A stretch of 64,000 bases of DNA from Microcella sp. (lineage in GTDB: Bacteria > Actinomycetota > Actinomycetes > Actinomycetales > Microbacteriaceae): the NCBI RefSeq assembly GCF_025808395.1, contig NZ_CP075524.1:620001-684000 (forward strand), given 5' to 3'. A program made the position numbers and the translations under genes. The notes below the pieces were generated by a model. That model was not told the DNA's origin. It saw nothing but the letters and a program-made list of their open reading frames with translations, and made no database searches. Shown piece after piece: positions 16,649-25,705 of the stretch (position 1 is the stretch's first letter; each line of letters opens with the position of its first letter).

Positions 16649-17860
16649 ATGACCTCGATCGACGGTGAGCTCGCGCCTCGCCTGACGGTCGTCGTCGGCA
16701 TCACCGGAGGCATCGCCGCCTACAAGGCGGTCGGCGTCGTGCGCGGTCTCGTGCTGCACGGTCATGACGTGCACGTCGTCGCCACCGAGGCTGCGCTGCG
16801 CTTCGTCGGCCGGCCCACGCTCGAGGCGATCAGCCGCAACACCGTGCACACCGATCTCTACGACGGCGTCGCAGAAGTGCGGCACGTCGCGCTCGGCCAG
16901 CGCGCCGACCTCATCGTGGTCGCCCCGGCGACCGCCCACACCATCGCCTCGCTCGCGGCGGGCCTCGCCGGCGACCTGCTCGGCACGACCGTGCTCGCGA
17001 GCAGAGCTCCCCTCGTGGTCGCTCCGGCGATGCACACCGAGATGTGGACCCATGCCTCGACGGTCGCCAACGTGGCCACCCTGCGGTCGCGCGGAGTCGT
17101 CGTCGTCGGCCCCGCCAGCGGCCAGCTCACCGGTGACGACACCGGTCAAGGTCGCATGGCAGAGGCAGATGAGATCATCGCGCACGCTCTCGCCGCCGCG
17201 GGGCCGAAAGACCTTCGCGGTCGGCGGTTCGTGGTGTCGGCGGGAGGAACCCGCGAACCGATCGACCCGGTGCGCTTCATCGGCAATCGCTCGAGCGGAC
17301 GCCAGGGAGTAGCCCTCGCCTCGGCGGCCGCCGAACGCGGGGCGAGCGTCGTGCTCGTGGCCGCTCATCTCGACGTCGAGGTGCCATCGACGGTCACGCT
17401 CGTCGAGGTGCAGACCGCAGCAGAGCTCCACTCGGCCATGGTCGAGCATGCGGGCCAGGCCGACACCGTCATCATGGCGGCCGCCGTCGCCGACTTCAGG
17501 CCTGCCGAGGTCGCCGAGGCGAAGATCAAGAAGACTGTCGAGACGACCGGTCTCGTCCTCGAGCTCGAGCGCACACCTGATGTGCTCGCGGGGCTCAGCG
17601 AGCACCGTCGACCTGGCCAGCGCATCATCGGCTTCGCCGCCGAGACCGAGCGTGATGACGAGGCGATGCTGCGCGTCGCGGGCGAGAAGGCGCGCCGAAA
17701 GGGCGTCGACCTGCTCGTCGTCAATCGAGTCGGGTGGAACGAAGGCTTCGGCGCGACGACCAACAGCGTCATCATGGTCGACGGTGACGGTAGCGTGGTG
17801 AGTCGAGCCGAGGGCGACAAGGTGTCAGTGGCCCACCGTATTCTCGATCTTCTCCGCTGA
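16649..17860 (+). CDS. coaBC: Phosphopantothenoylcysteine decarboxylase / synthetase
   Basis: Two coenzyme A steps in one protein of 403 residues. The N-terminal FMN-dependent CoaC domain begins VVVGITGGIAAYKAVGVVRGL and has PAMHTEMW. The CoaB ligase domain begins near residue 190 (FVVSAGGTREPIDPVRFIGNRSSGRQG) and has AKIKKTV. The mobile flap of CoaC reads GQLTGDDTGQGRM and has no cysteine; in E. coli Dfp I recall a catalytic cysteine here, so decarboxylation may differ in detail. The gene lies 11 nt after rpoZ. Confidence 0.95.
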   Translation: MTSIDGELAPRLTVVVGITGGIAAYKAVGVVRGLVLHGHDVHVVATEAALRFVGRPTLEAISRNTVHTDLYDGVAEVRHVALGQRADLIVVAPATAHTIASLAAGLAGDLLGTTVLASRAPLVVAPAMHTEMWTHASTVANVATLRSRGVVVVGPASGQLTGDDTGQGRMAEADEIIAHALAAAGPKDLRGRRFVVSAGGTREPIDPVRFIGNRSSGRQGVALASAAAERGASVVLVAAHLDVEVPSTVTLVEVQTAAELHSAMVEHAGQADTVIMAAAVADFRPAEVAEAKIKKTVETTGLVLELERTPDVLAGLSEHRRPGQRIIGFAAETERDDEAMLRVAGEKARRKGVDLLVVNRVGWNEGFGATTNSVIMVDGDGSVVSRAEGDKVSVAHRILDLLR

Positions 17861-17880
17861 CCCTGACAGGAACACTTGCG

Positions 17881-19074
17881 ATGACCGCGCTGCGACTCTT
17901 CACCTCTGAATCAGTGACGGAAGGGCATCCAGACAAGATCTGCGACCAGGTCTCTGACAGCATCCTCGATGCGCTGCTCACCGTCGACCCGCACAGCCGC
18001 GTGGCCGTCGAGACCCTCGTGACGACCGGTCTCGTGCACGTCGCCGGAGAAGTCACCACGAGCGGCTACGTCGATATTCCCGGCATCGTGCGCAAGCGCA
18101 TCACCGATATCGGCTACACCTCGAGCGACGTCTGGTTCGACGGCCGGTCATGCGGCGTCTCGATCTCGATCGGTGAGCAGTCTCCTGACATCGCCACGGG
18201 GGTCGACTCGGCGTTCGAGACGCGCGAAGGGGGCTCGGTCGATCTCGACGATGTGCAGGGCGCCGGCGACCAGGGCATCATGTTCGGCTACGCGACGAAC
18301 GAGACGGCCGCACTCATGCCCCTGCCGATCTGGCTGGCGCATCGCCTGGCAGAGCGCCTCGCCGAGGTTCGCAAGAGCGGAGTGCTCGACTATCTGGCGC
18401 CCGACGGCAAGACGCAGGTCACCATCGGCTACGAGGGCTCTGTGCCCCGCACGGTCGAGACGGTCGTGCTCTCGACCCAGCACAGTCCCTCTGTGACGAC
18501 CGAGCAGCTGAGGCTCGAGGTCGAGCGAGACGTCATCGTTCCGGTGCTCGAGGCCGCGGGGTTCGATGCATCCGCCCCCCGAGTGCTCATCAATCCGACA
18601 GGCAGGTTCGAGGTCGGGGGGCCGCACGGCGATGCCGGTCTCACCGGCCGCAAGATCATCGTCGACACCTACGGCGGGGCTGCGCGACACGGCGGCGGCG
18701 CCTTCAGCGGCAAAGACCCGTCGAAGGTCGATCGCTCGGCGGCCTATGCGATGCGGTGGGTCGCGAAGAACGCGGTGGCCGCAGGGCTCGCCGATCGGCT
18801 CGAGGTGCAAGTCGCCTACGCGATCGGCACCGCCGCACCCGTGGGGCTGTACGTCGAAACCTTCGGCACGGCCCACGTCGACGAGCAGCGCATCATCGAC
18901 GCGATCAGATCGGTGTTCGATCTGCGACCAGGAGCGATCGTGCGAGAGCTCGACCTCTTGCGCCCGATCTACTCGGCGACGAGCACCTACGGGCACTTCG
19001 GCCGTGAGCATGGAGACTTCACGTGGGAGCGACTCGATCGAGTCGACGCCCTGCGCTCGGAGGTCGGGCTGTAG
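17881..19074 (+). CDS. metK: S-adenosylmethionine synthetase
   Basis: Makes S-adenosylmethionine from methionine and ATP. Signature motifs are FTSESVTEGHPDKICDQVSD at the start, GAGDQGIMFGYATNE in the middle and GGAARHGGGAFSGKDPSKVD, the phosphate-binding loop. The length of 397 residues is typical. ATG 17881 follows ACAGGAAC; 20 nt separate it from coaBC. I saw no SAM-riboswitch-like structure in that short gap. Confidence 0.97.
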   Translation: MTALRLFTSESVTEGHPDKICDQVSDSILDALLTVDPHSRVAVETLVTTGLVHVAGEVTTSGYVDIPGIVRKRITDIGYTSSDVWFDGRSCGVSISIGEQSPDIATGVDSAFETREGGSVDLDDVQGAGDQGIMFGYATNETAALMPLPIWLAHRLAERLAEVRKSGVLDYLAPDGKTQVTIGYEGSVPRTVETVVLSTQHSPSVTTEQLRLEVERDVIVPVLEAAGFDASAPRVLINPTGRFEVGGPHGDAGLTGRKIIVDTYGGAARHGGGAFSGKDPSKVDRSAAYAMRWVAKNAVAAGLADRLEVQVAYAIGTAAPVGLYVETFGTAHVDEQRIIDAIRSVFDLRPGAIVRELDLLRPIYSATSTYGHFGREHGDFTWERLDRVDALRSEVGL

Positions 19075-19076
19075 TC

Positions 19077-21116
19077 GTGGCCGCAGCGCGCATCGCCCGC
19101 GTTCTGCTCGAGTCGCCCCTGCCGCAGCTCGATCGACTCTTCGACTATCAGGTTCCCGATCGGTTGAGCGACGTCGCCCTCCCCGGGGTTCGGGTCATCG
19201 TTCCTCTGCGCTCGGCGGGCAGGCAGGCCAAGGGCCTCATCATCGAGATCGTCGACGCGGTCGACTACACAGGCGTGCTCAGCGAGATCGACGAGGTCGT
19301 GTCACCGGTCGCCGTGCTCTCGCCCGATATCTGGCGGCTCATCAGGCGCGCCAGTGATCGCGCAGCCGGTGTGGCGAGCGACATCGTGCGGCTCGCCGTG
19401 CCGCCCAGACACGTGCGCATCGAGAAGGCGTGGATGGCGCGGCGCGAAGACTCCGCCGCAGCGACGGCGATGCTCGACGAGCGGCGTCCGACTGCTCCGC
19501 TGATCGAGGAGTACGACCCCGAGCGCATCGCATCGCTGCTGTCGGCAGACGCCGAGCTCGAGGGCGCCGACTCGAGTCGCCGAGCGGCACTCAGCGCGGT
19601 GCCCCACCCGGTCGAGGTGCGTGAGGGAGTGTGGGTCTCGAGCGCCATGAGAACGCTCGCCGACCTCGCCATCGCCACGCTCGCCACCGGTCGATCGGCG
19701 ATCGTGAGCGTTCCCGACTACCGTGACCTCGACCAGCTCGAGGTCTGTCTCGAGTCGAGCGTCTCCGCCGACGACATCGCTCGACTCGATGCGAAGCAGC
19801 CTGCCGCCGACCGGTACCGAGCATTCTTGCGCGCGCTCGACGAGCGCCCGGTGATCGTCATCGGCAACCGCTCGGCATTGCTGGCCCCTGCCGCTGCGCT
19901 GGGTCTCATCGCCGTCTGGGACGACGGCGATTCGCTGCACGTCGAGCCGCGAGCCCCCGGTATCCACAGCCGTGACCTCGCGCTGCTGCGGCAAGAAGAC
20001 ACCGGCTGCTCGCTCGTCTTCGCCGCGCACGCGCGCAGCACCGAGGTGCAGCGCCTGGTCGAGCTCGGCTGGTTGACGGTCGTCGAACCGACGGGCCGGT
20101 GGCGGCGTCGCATCACGCCCACGGCACAGGCGGCCGTGGCGCACGAGGCCGCAGCCGCACGCATTCCCTCGTCGGCATGGAAGACGGCGGCAGACGCTCT
20201 CGAGCGCGGCCCGGTGCTCGTGCAGGTGGCGAGGCCCGGCTTCGCTCCTCGCATCGCCTGCGTCGACTGCGGCGAGACACCGCGATGCCAGCAGTGCAGC
20301 GGCCCCCTGTCGGTTGCTCGCGCGCACGCGGCACCCTCGTGCCGGTGGTGCGGAGTGCTCGCGCTCGACTGGTCGTGCCGCTCGTGCGGGGCGCAGCGCT
20401 GGAGGTCGGTCGGGCGCGGGTCGGCCCGCACCGCCGACGAACTAGGGCGGGCCTTTCCTGGTGCGCGCGTGGTGGTCTCCGATGGTGCGACTCCAAAGTC
20501 GAGCGCGCCCTCTGGCCGAACGCTCGTCGTCGCGACGCGCGGCGCCGAGCCGATCGTGCCGGGCGGCTATCGCGCCGTGCTGCTGCTCGACGGCGAGGGC
20601 ATGCTCGCCCGCGAGAGCCTGCGCGTGGTCGAAGACTGCGTTCGCTGGTGGAGCAACGCCGCAGCCTTGGCCGCGCCCGACGCCCCGGTCGTGCTCGTCG
20701 GCGTCGGCGGGGCCGTGGCCACCGCCCTCGCGACCGGTCACCCCGAGCGGGTGAGCGCGGCAGAGCTCGCCGACCGTCGGGCCCTGCGGTTTCCGCCGGC
20801 GGTGCGCGTGGCCGCCATCGCGGGCACGCCCGCCGCCGTGGCCTCCGCCATCGAGGCGGTCGCGGCGCTCGACGGCGTCGACGTGCTCGGCCCGATCGAG
20901 CTCGAGGTGGGTCGAGTGCGCGCCATCGTGCGGTTCGACTACGCGAGGGGTCACGACGTCGCCACCCAGCTCAAGGCCGAGCTCGTGCGCGGGGCGACCG
21001 CCCGGGTGCCCCGGGTGCCGGGTGCACCGCCGCGGCGCCGCGTGCCCGCCCTGCGCGTGCGCTTCGACGACGCCGAGCCCTTCGATGACCCGGGCGTGGG
21101 TCGAGCATCCGATTGA
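19077..21116 (+). CDS. priA: PriA-like primosomal protein N', helicase motifs lost
   Basis: 679 residues. The N-terminal 3'-DNA-end-binding domain is recognisable (RIARVLLESPLPQLDRLFDYQVPD, VPLRSAGRQAKGLI). The helicase core is degenerate: where Walker A should be it reads ATGRSAIV without GKT, and the DEAH-like position reads AVWDDGDS. The zinc module is kept, with eight cysteines in CVDCGETPRCQQC and CRWCGVLALDWSCRSCG. This matches the actinobacterial PriA type annotated as without helicase activity. GTG 19077, 2 nt after metK, is the likely start. A role as a replication-restart scaffold is inferred. Confidence 0.9.
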   Translation: MAAARIARVLLESPLPQLDRLFDYQVPDRLSDVALPGVRVIVPLRSAGRQAKGLIIEIVDAVDYTGVLSEIDEVVSPVAVLSPDIWRLIRRASDRAAGVASDIVRLAVPPRHVRIEKAWMARREDSAAATAMLDERRPTAPLIEEYDPERIASLLSADAELEGADSSRRAALSAVPHPVEVREGVWVSSAMRTLADLAIATLATGRSAIVSVPDYRDLDQLEVCLESSVSADDIARLDAKQPAADRYRAFLRALDERPVIVIGNRSALLAPAAALGLIAVWDDGDSLHVEPRAPGIHSRDLALLRQEDTGCSLVFAAHARSTEVQRLVELGWLTVVEPTGRWRRRITPTAQAAVAHEAAAARIPSSAWKTAADALERGPVLVQVARPGFAPRIACVDCGETPRCQQCSGPLSVARAHAAPSCRWCGVLALDWSCRSCGAQRWRSVGRGSARTADELGRAFPGARVVVSDGATPKSSAPSGRTLVVATRGAEPIVPGGYRAVLLLDGEGMLARESLRVVEDCVRWWSNAAALAAPDAPVVLVGVGGAVATALATGHPERVSAAELADRRALRFPPAVRVAAIAGTPAAVASAIEAVAALDGVDVLGPIELEVGRVRAIVRFDYARGHDVATQLKAELVRGATARVPRVPGAPPRRRVPALRVRFDDAEPFDDPGVGRASD

Positions 21117-21124
21117 ATAGAGCC

Positions 21125-22051
21125 ATGCCCGCTCTGCGACTCGTCATCGCCGGCAGCCCTCAGGCCGCCGTGCCGACGCTCGCCGCACTCGCCGCGAGCG
21201 ACCACACTATCGAGTGCGTCATCACCCGCCCGCCGACGCCGCAGGGTCGCAAGAGGCTGCTCACCCCGACCCCGGTCGCCGACGAGGCAGCTCGACTGGG
21301 CCTGCCCGTGCTCGAAGCGCGTCGAGTGAGCGACCTCGACGACGAGCTGCTGCCGCTCGACGTCGACCTGGGCGTCATCGTCGCCTACGGATCACTGGTG
21401 CGCCCGCCGCTGCTCACCTGGCCCCGATTGGGCTGGATCAATCTGCACTTCTCGCTGCTGCCGCGCTGGCGAGGGGCTGCCCCGGTGCAGCACGCCGTGA
21501 TCGCGGGCGACGCGCAGACCGGTGCAACCGTCTTCCAGCTCACCGAAGGGCTCGACGAGGGCGACATCTTCGCCACGATCACGACCCCGATCGGTGCCCA
21601 CCGCACTGCCGGATCGCTGCTCGACGAGTTGAGCGAATCTGGGGCGGCGCTCGTGCGTGCGGTGGTCGACTCGCTCGCCGCCGGCACAGCGCACGCACGA
21701 CCGCAGCGCGGAGACGTGACGCTCGCACCGAAACTCGGTCGCGACGACGCCCGGCTGCGGTGGAACGAGCCGGCCGAGGCAGTGCACGCTCGACTGCGCG
21801 GCGTCACGCCAGAGCCCGGGGCCTTCACGCACTGGGGTGATCAGGTGATCAAAGTGCTCGAGGCGGCGATCGCACGAGACGCCGCTGCGCTGCGCGCGGC
21901 CGAGGTGCGCCGCGAGGGAGCTCGTGTGCTCGTCGGCACCGCCACCGAGCCTCTCGAACTGCTGCGGGTGCAGCCCGCGGGCAAGCAGGCGATGTCGGCG
22001 GCCGACTGGGTGCGCGGCCTGCCGGCAGACCGCGTCGTGGTGTTCGCGTGA
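21125..22051 (+). CDS. fmt: Methionyl-tRNA formyltransferase
   Basis: Formylates initiator Met-tRNA with 10-formyl-THF. LRLVIAGSPQAAVPTL starts the formyltransferase fold, the catalytic region is INLHFSLLPRWRGAAPVQHAVIAGD, and GDDVTL-like LAPKLGRDDARLRW begins the C-terminal tRNA-binding domain. ATG 21125 gives 308 residues; the in-frame TTG 21113 overlapping the priA stop is a less likely start. TTGAAT lies 6 nt before the ATG where a leaderless -10 would be, though it fits the TANNNT pattern poorly. Confidence 0.95.
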   Translation: MPALRLVIAGSPQAAVPTLAALAASDHTIECVITRPPTPQGRKRLLTPTPVADEAARLGLPVLEARRVSDLDDELLPLDVDLGVIVAYGSLVRPPLLTWPRLGWINLHFSLLPRWRGAAPVQHAVIAGDAQTGATVFQLTEGLDEGDIFATITTPIGAHRTAGSLLDELSESGAALVRAVVDSLAAGTAHARPQRGDVTLAPKLGRDDARLRWNEPAEAVHARLRGVTPEPGAFTHWGDQVIKVLEAAIARDAAALRAAEVRREGARVLVGTATEPLELLRVQPAGKQAMSAADWVRGLPADRVVVFA

Positions 22052-23418
22052 CGCGGCGGCCCGCCGTCACACCTCGCGAAGTGGCACTCGACGTGCTGCG
22101 CGCCGTGTCGACCGACGACGCCTACGCGAACCTTCTGCTGCCGACACGGCTCCGGCGGGCCCGGCTGCACGGTCAGGAGGCGGCGTTCACCACCGAGCTC
22201 ACCTACGGCACTCTGCGGCGACGGGGATACTACGATCTCGTGATCGCCGCGGCGGCAGGGCGAGACCTCGCCGCGATCGACCCGGTCGCCCTCGATGTGC
22301 TGAGGCTGGGCGCGCACCAGCTTCTCGGCATGGCCACGGCGGCGCACGCGGCCGTCTCTGAGACGGTGGGGCTGACGAAGTGGATGGGGGCCGCGAGGGC
22401 GACGGGTTTCGTCAACGCAGTGCTGCGCACCATCTCGCAGGCAGACGAGTCGACGTGGACCACTCGACTGCTCGACGGCGTCACCGACCCGGTCGAGCGG
22501 CTCGCTCTCGAGTTCGCGCACCCCGGCTGGGTCGTGCGTGCCGTGCGCGACGCGCTGCACCGTGAGGGGCGGGCGCACGAGCTGCAGCAGGTGCTCGCCG
22601 CCAACAATGCTGCGCCGCGCGTGATGCTCGTCGCGCTGCCCGGCCTGGCCGACCCCGAGGCTCTCGGTGAGGTGTCGCTCTTCGCGCCCACGGCGGTACC
22701 GTCGGCCGCGGGCGACCCCGCCGGCCACCCGCTCGTCGCGCAGGGGCGCGCACGGGTGCAAGACGAGGGCTCGCAGCTCGCCGCGCTCGCGCTCAGCCGA
22801 TGCCGTCCGATCGTCGAGGGCGAGCGCTGGCTCGACCTGTGCGCTGGCCCAGGAGGCAAGGCGGCTCTGCTGGCCGCCGAGGCGAAGCTCGGGGGCGCCA
22901 CGCTCGTCGCCAACGAGATCGTGCCGGCTCGTTCTCGCCTCGTACGGTCGGCGCTGCATGCCGTCGACCGCGCCGTCGAGGTGCGCACGAGCGACGGTCG
23001 TGAGTTCGGCGAGCGTGAGCCTGCCGCGTTCGACCGCATCCTGATCGATGCGCCCTGCACAGGGCTGGGCGCACTGCGACGACGGCCCGAAGCGCGGTGG
23101 CGCAAGACCGAGGGCGATGTCGGCCCTCTCGTGCAGCTGCAGACCGAGCTGCTGCGCAGCGCTCTCGCGGCGCTCGCACCCGGGGGAGTGCTGGCCTATG
23201 TCACGTGCTCACCGCACGTCGCCGAGACGACGGGGGTGGTGGATGCTGTGCTCACCGAGCGGCAGGGCGAGGTCGTGCCACTCGATGCTCGAGAGGTGCT
23301 GCGTCGCGTGGCACGCACAGAGATCGACCTTGCCGAGCTCGACAACGGTGCCGCGCAGCTGTGGCCCCATCGTCATGGCACTGACGCCATGTTCGTGCAG
23401 CTGCTCACCCGCCGGTGA
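22048..23418 (+). CDS. rsmB: 16S rRNA (cytosine-C5-967) methyltransferase RsmB/Sun
   Basis: Methylates a cytosine of 16S rRNA using SAM. The N-terminal NusB-like RNA-binding domain (about residues 1-140; ALDVLRAVSTDDAYANLLLP) precedes a Rossmann methyltransferase with the SAM motif LDLCAGPGGKAALLA and catalytic cysteine motif IDAPCTGLGALRRRPEARWRK, then YVTCSPH, where the second cysteine acts. At 456 residues it is full length. GTG 22048 overlaps the fmt stop by 4 nt, the classic fmt-rsmB pair. Confidence 0.95.
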   Translation: MTRRPAVTPREVALDVLRAVSTDDAYANLLLPTRLRRARLHGQEAAFTTELTYGTLRRRGYYDLVIAAAAGRDLAAIDPVALDVLRLGAHQLLGMATAAHAAVSETVGLTKWMGAARATGFVNAVLRTISQADESTWTTRLLDGVTDPVERLALEFAHPGWVVRAVRDALHREGRAHELQQVLAANNAAPRVMLVALPGLADPEALGEVSLFAPTAVPSAAGDPAGHPLVAQGRARVQDEGSQLAALALSRCRPIVEGERWLDLCAGPGGKAALLAAEAKLGGATLVANEIVPARSRLVRSALHAVDRAVEVRTSDGREFGEREPAAFDRILIDAPCTGLGALRRRPEARWRKTEGDVGPLVQLQTELLRSALAALAPGGVLAYVTCSPHVAETTGVVDAVLTERQGEVVPLDAREVLRRVARTEIDLAELDNGAAQLWPHRHGTDAMFVQLLTRR

Positions 23419-23427
23419 CCCGGTCGC

Positions 23428-23433
23428 TACGCT
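23428..23433 (+). promoter_or_regulatory. -10-like hexamer TACGCT, 6 nt before rpe
   Basis: TACGCT ends 6 nt before the rpe GTG, with no Shine-Dalgarno sequence in between. It is one of the recurrent leaderless-type arrangements here. No -35 was seen. Confidence 0.45.
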
Positions 23434-23439
23434 GGCGAG

Positions 23440-24105
23440 GTGACCGTGCGCATCAACCCGAGCATTCTCTCGGCCGATTTCGTCAATCTTCAACGAGACG
23501 TCGAGCGCATCGCGTCGGCAGATCTGGTGCACGTCGATGTGATGGACAACCATTTCGTGCCGAACCTGACGTTCGGGCCGCAGATGGTCGGTCGCCTGCA
23601 GGCGATCTCACCGGTGCCGCTTGATGTGCATCTCATGATCGCTGATGCCGACCGCTGGGCGCCGGGCTACGCCGAGCTCGGTGCGTTCTCGGTGACCTTC
23701 CACGCCGAGGCCGCGGCCGATGTCGTGACGACCGCTCGTGCCCTGCGCGAGCGCGGCAGTCGGGCGGGCCTCGCTGTCAAGCCGGGCACCGCGATCGAGC
23801 CGTACCTCGAGCTGCTCGGCGAGTTCGATCAAGTGCTGGTCATGACCGTCGAGCCGGGCTTCGGTGGCCAATCGTTCATGCCAGAGACCATGCCCAAGCT
23901 GCGGGCGCTGCGCGCGGCCGTCGACGCGCACGCACTCGACGTCTGGCTGCAGGTCGACGGAGGAGTCACGCTCGACACCATCGGCATCGCGGCCGAGGCC
24001 GGTGCCGACACGTTCGTCGCAGGCTCGGCGGTCTACGGTCGCGACAGCGTCGAGAACGCGATCGCCGAGCTGCGTGCGGCGGCGCAGGCTGCCCACGCGC
24101 ACTGA
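23440..24105 (+). CDS. rpe: Ribulose-phosphate 3-epimerase
   Basis: Interconverts ribulose-5-phosphate and xylulose-5-phosphate in the pentose phosphate pathway. The TIM-barrel motifs are all present: INPSILSADF, VDVMDNHFVPNLTFGP, LDVHLMI, VLVMTVEPGFGGQSFM and QVDGGVTLDTI. The metal ligands (His, two Asp, His) are in place. The length is 221 residues. It starts with GTG and appears to be leaderless. Confidence 0.97.
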   Translation: MTVRINPSILSADFVNLQRDVERIASADLVHVDVMDNHFVPNLTFGPQMVGRLQAISPVPLDVHLMIADADRWAPGYAELGAFSVTFHAEAAADVVTTARALRERGSRAGLAVKPGTAIEPYLELLGEFDQVLVMTVEPGFGGQSFMPETMPKLRALRAAVDAHALDVWLQVDGGVTLDTIGIAAEAGADTFVAGSAVYGRDSVENAIAELRAAAQAAHAH

Positions 24106-24135
24106 GCGCGCCCGCGATTCTGGTTGGATAGTGGC

Positions 24136-24504
24136 ATGAGCCAGAACACGAAGCCCGAGATCGACTTCTTCGAGGGCCCGGCGCCGACCGAGCTCGTCAT
24201 CACCGACCTCGTCGTCGGCACAGGGGCCGAGGCCACCGCCGGCGCCACTGTCGACGTGCACTACGTCGGAGTCGAGTTCGAGACCGGCGAAGAGTTCGAT
24301 GCATCGTGGAACCGCGGGTCATCGATCAACTTTCCGCTCGGCAGCCTCATCGCAGGCTGGCAGAAGGGCATTCCGGGCATGAAGGTGGGCGGCCGTCGAC
24401 AGCTCGTCTGCCCCCCTCATCTGGCCTACGGCCCCGCAGGCGGCGGGCATCGGCTCTCAGGAAAGACGCTCGTCTTCGTCATCGACCTGCTCGGCGTCTC
24501 CTGA
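24136..24504 (+). CDS. FKBP-type peptidyl-prolyl isomerase
   Basis: Cytoplasmic single-domain prolyl isomerase of 122 residues, with no signal peptide. FKBP motifs are VDVHYVGVEFETGEEFDASW, FPLGSLIAGWQKGIPGMKVGGRR and the C-terminal LAYGPAG..KTLVFVIDLL. The usual IPPNATL segment is replaced by HRLSGKTL. ATG 24136 is chosen over TTG 24124. The biological target is unknown; it probably helps general protein folding. Confidence 0.92.
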   Translation: MSQNTKPEIDFFEGPAPTELVITDLVVGTGAEATAGATVDVHYVGVEFETGEEFDASWNRGSSINFPLGSLIAGWQKGIPGMKVGGRRQLVCPPHLAYGPAGGGHRLSGKTLVFVIDLLGVS

Positions 24505-24532
24505 CCAGACGGAGTGCACGGTGCAGGGCCGG

Positions 24533-24538
24533 TACCCT
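24533..24538 (+). promoter_or_regulatory. -10-like hexamer TACCCT, 6 nt before hisE
   Basis: TACCCT ends 6 nt before GTG 24545 and no Shine-Dalgarno sequence intervenes, which suggests a leaderless transcript heading the his-trp run. Confidence 0.45.
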
Positions 24539-24544
24539 GGGCCG

Positions 24545-24808
24545 GTGAAGACTTTTGACGAGCTGTTCGCTGAGCTGAGCGAGAAAGCGCGCTCGCGCCC
24601 AGAAGGGTCTGGCACCGTCGCGCAGCTGGATGCGGGCATCCACGCCATCGGCAAGAAGATCGTCGAAGAAGCCGCCGAAGTCTGGATGGCGGCCGAATAC
24701 GAGAGCGACGACTCGACCGCCGAAGAGGTGTCGCAACTGCTCTACCACCTGCAGGTGCTGCTCGTCGCGAAGGGCCTCACGCTCGACGATGTGTACAAGC
24801 ACCTCTAG
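24545..24808 (+). CDS. hisE: Phosphoribosyl-ATP pyrophosphatase
   Basis: Second step of histidine synthesis, splitting diphosphate from phosphoribosyl-ATP. It is a small all-alpha MazG-like protein of 87 residues with the metal-binding GKKIVEEAAEVWMAAEYES and DDSTAEEVSQLLYHLQVLL. HisE is separate from HisI here, as in other actinobacteria. GTG 24545 is favoured over an upstream in-frame ATG at 24521 because VKTFDELFAEL is the typical N-terminus. Confidence 0.94.
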   Translation: MKTFDELFAELSEKARSRPEGSGTVAQLDAGIHAIGKKIVEEAAEVWMAAEYESDDSTAEEVSQLLYHLQVLLVAKGLTLDDVYKHL

Positions 24809-24865
24809 ACCGCACTGCTGAAGATCACGGCTCGTCACTCGCGCCCCCCTCATGAAGAGAACACC

Positions 24866-25705
24866 ATGCTGAGAATCGCCGTACCGAACAAGGGCTCGCT
24901 CGCCGAGACCGCCGTCGAGATGCTCGTCGAAGCGGGATACGCCGGGCGGCGCGACCCGCGCGCGCTGACCGTCGCTGATCCGCGCAACGGCGTCGAGTTC
25001 TTCTACCTGCGACCGAGAGACATCGCGACCTACGTCGGTTCAGGCGCCCTCGATGTCGGCATCACCGGGCGCGACCTCCTGCTCGACTCAGGGTCAGCGG
25101 CCATCGAGATACAGTCGCTCGACTTCGGGCACTCGACCTTCCGGTTCGCCGCACCCCCCGGCAGCGTCGCGCAGCTCAGCGACCTCGCGGGCATGAGGGT
25201 CGCCACGAGCTATCCGGGGCTGGTCGAGGCCTTTCTCGAACGGCACGGTGTCGTCGCCGAGCTCATCAGGCTCGACGGTGCCGTCGAATCGGCCGTGCGG
25301 CTCGGAGTCGCCGACGCCGTCGCCGACGTCGTCTCGACAGGGTCGACCCTTCGCGCGCAGGGCCTCGAGATCGTCGGGCCGGTGATTCTCGACTCCGCAG
25401 CAGTGCTGATCAGTGCGCAACCAGAGCGGGCGGGCATCTCGACGCTGCAGCGCCGGCTGCAGGGCGTGCTCGTGGCCCGGCAGTACGTGCTCATCGACTA
25501 CGACCTGCCGCGCGAGCTGCTCGAGCGGGCGCAGGCGATCACGCCGGGTCTCGAATCGCCGACGGTGTCGCCGCTGGCCGACGGCAGTTGGGTCGCCGTG
25601 CGGGCGATGGTGCCGCGCGACGAGACGAATCACGTGATGGATGCGCTCTACGACCTCGGTGCGCGAGCCATTCTGGTCAGTTCGATCCACGCCGCTCGCA
25701 TCTGA
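24866..25705 (+). CDS. hisG: ATP phosphoribosyltransferase, long form
   Basis: First and feedback-controlled step of histidine synthesis, joining ATP and PRPP. It starts MLRIAVPNKGSLAETAVEML; the PRPP loop is DVVSTGSTLRAQGL near residue 155. At 279 residues it has the C-terminal ACT-like regulatory domain that binds histidine, so no HisZ partner is needed. GAAGAGAA precedes ATG 24866. The 57-nt gap after hisE shows no hairpin or histidine-rich leader peptide that I could find. Confidence 0.96.
   Translation: MLRIAVPNKGSLAETAVEMLVEAGYAGRRDPRALTVADPRNGVEFFYLRPRDIATYVGSGALDVGITGRDLLLDSGSAAIEIQSLDFGHSTFRFAAPPGSVAQLSDLAGMRVATSYPGLVEAFLERHGVVAELIRLDGAVESAVRLGVADAVADVVSTGSTLRAQGLEIVGPVILDSAAVLISAQPERAGISTLQRRLQGVLVARQYVLIDYDLPRELLERAQAITPGLESPTVSPLADGSWVAVRAMVPRDETNHVMDALYDLGARAILVSSIHAARI

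Noticed and set aside
17861..17880. SAM riboswitch before metK
   Set aside because: The gap is only 20 nt and contains a plain ribosome site; there is no room for an aptamer, and none is seen inside the end of coaBC.
19077..21116. PriA as an active 3'-5' helicase
   Set aside because: Walker A and DEAH residues are missing.
24809..24865. Histidine leader peptide between hisE and hisG
   Set aside because: The 57-nt gap has no run of His codons and no hairpin.
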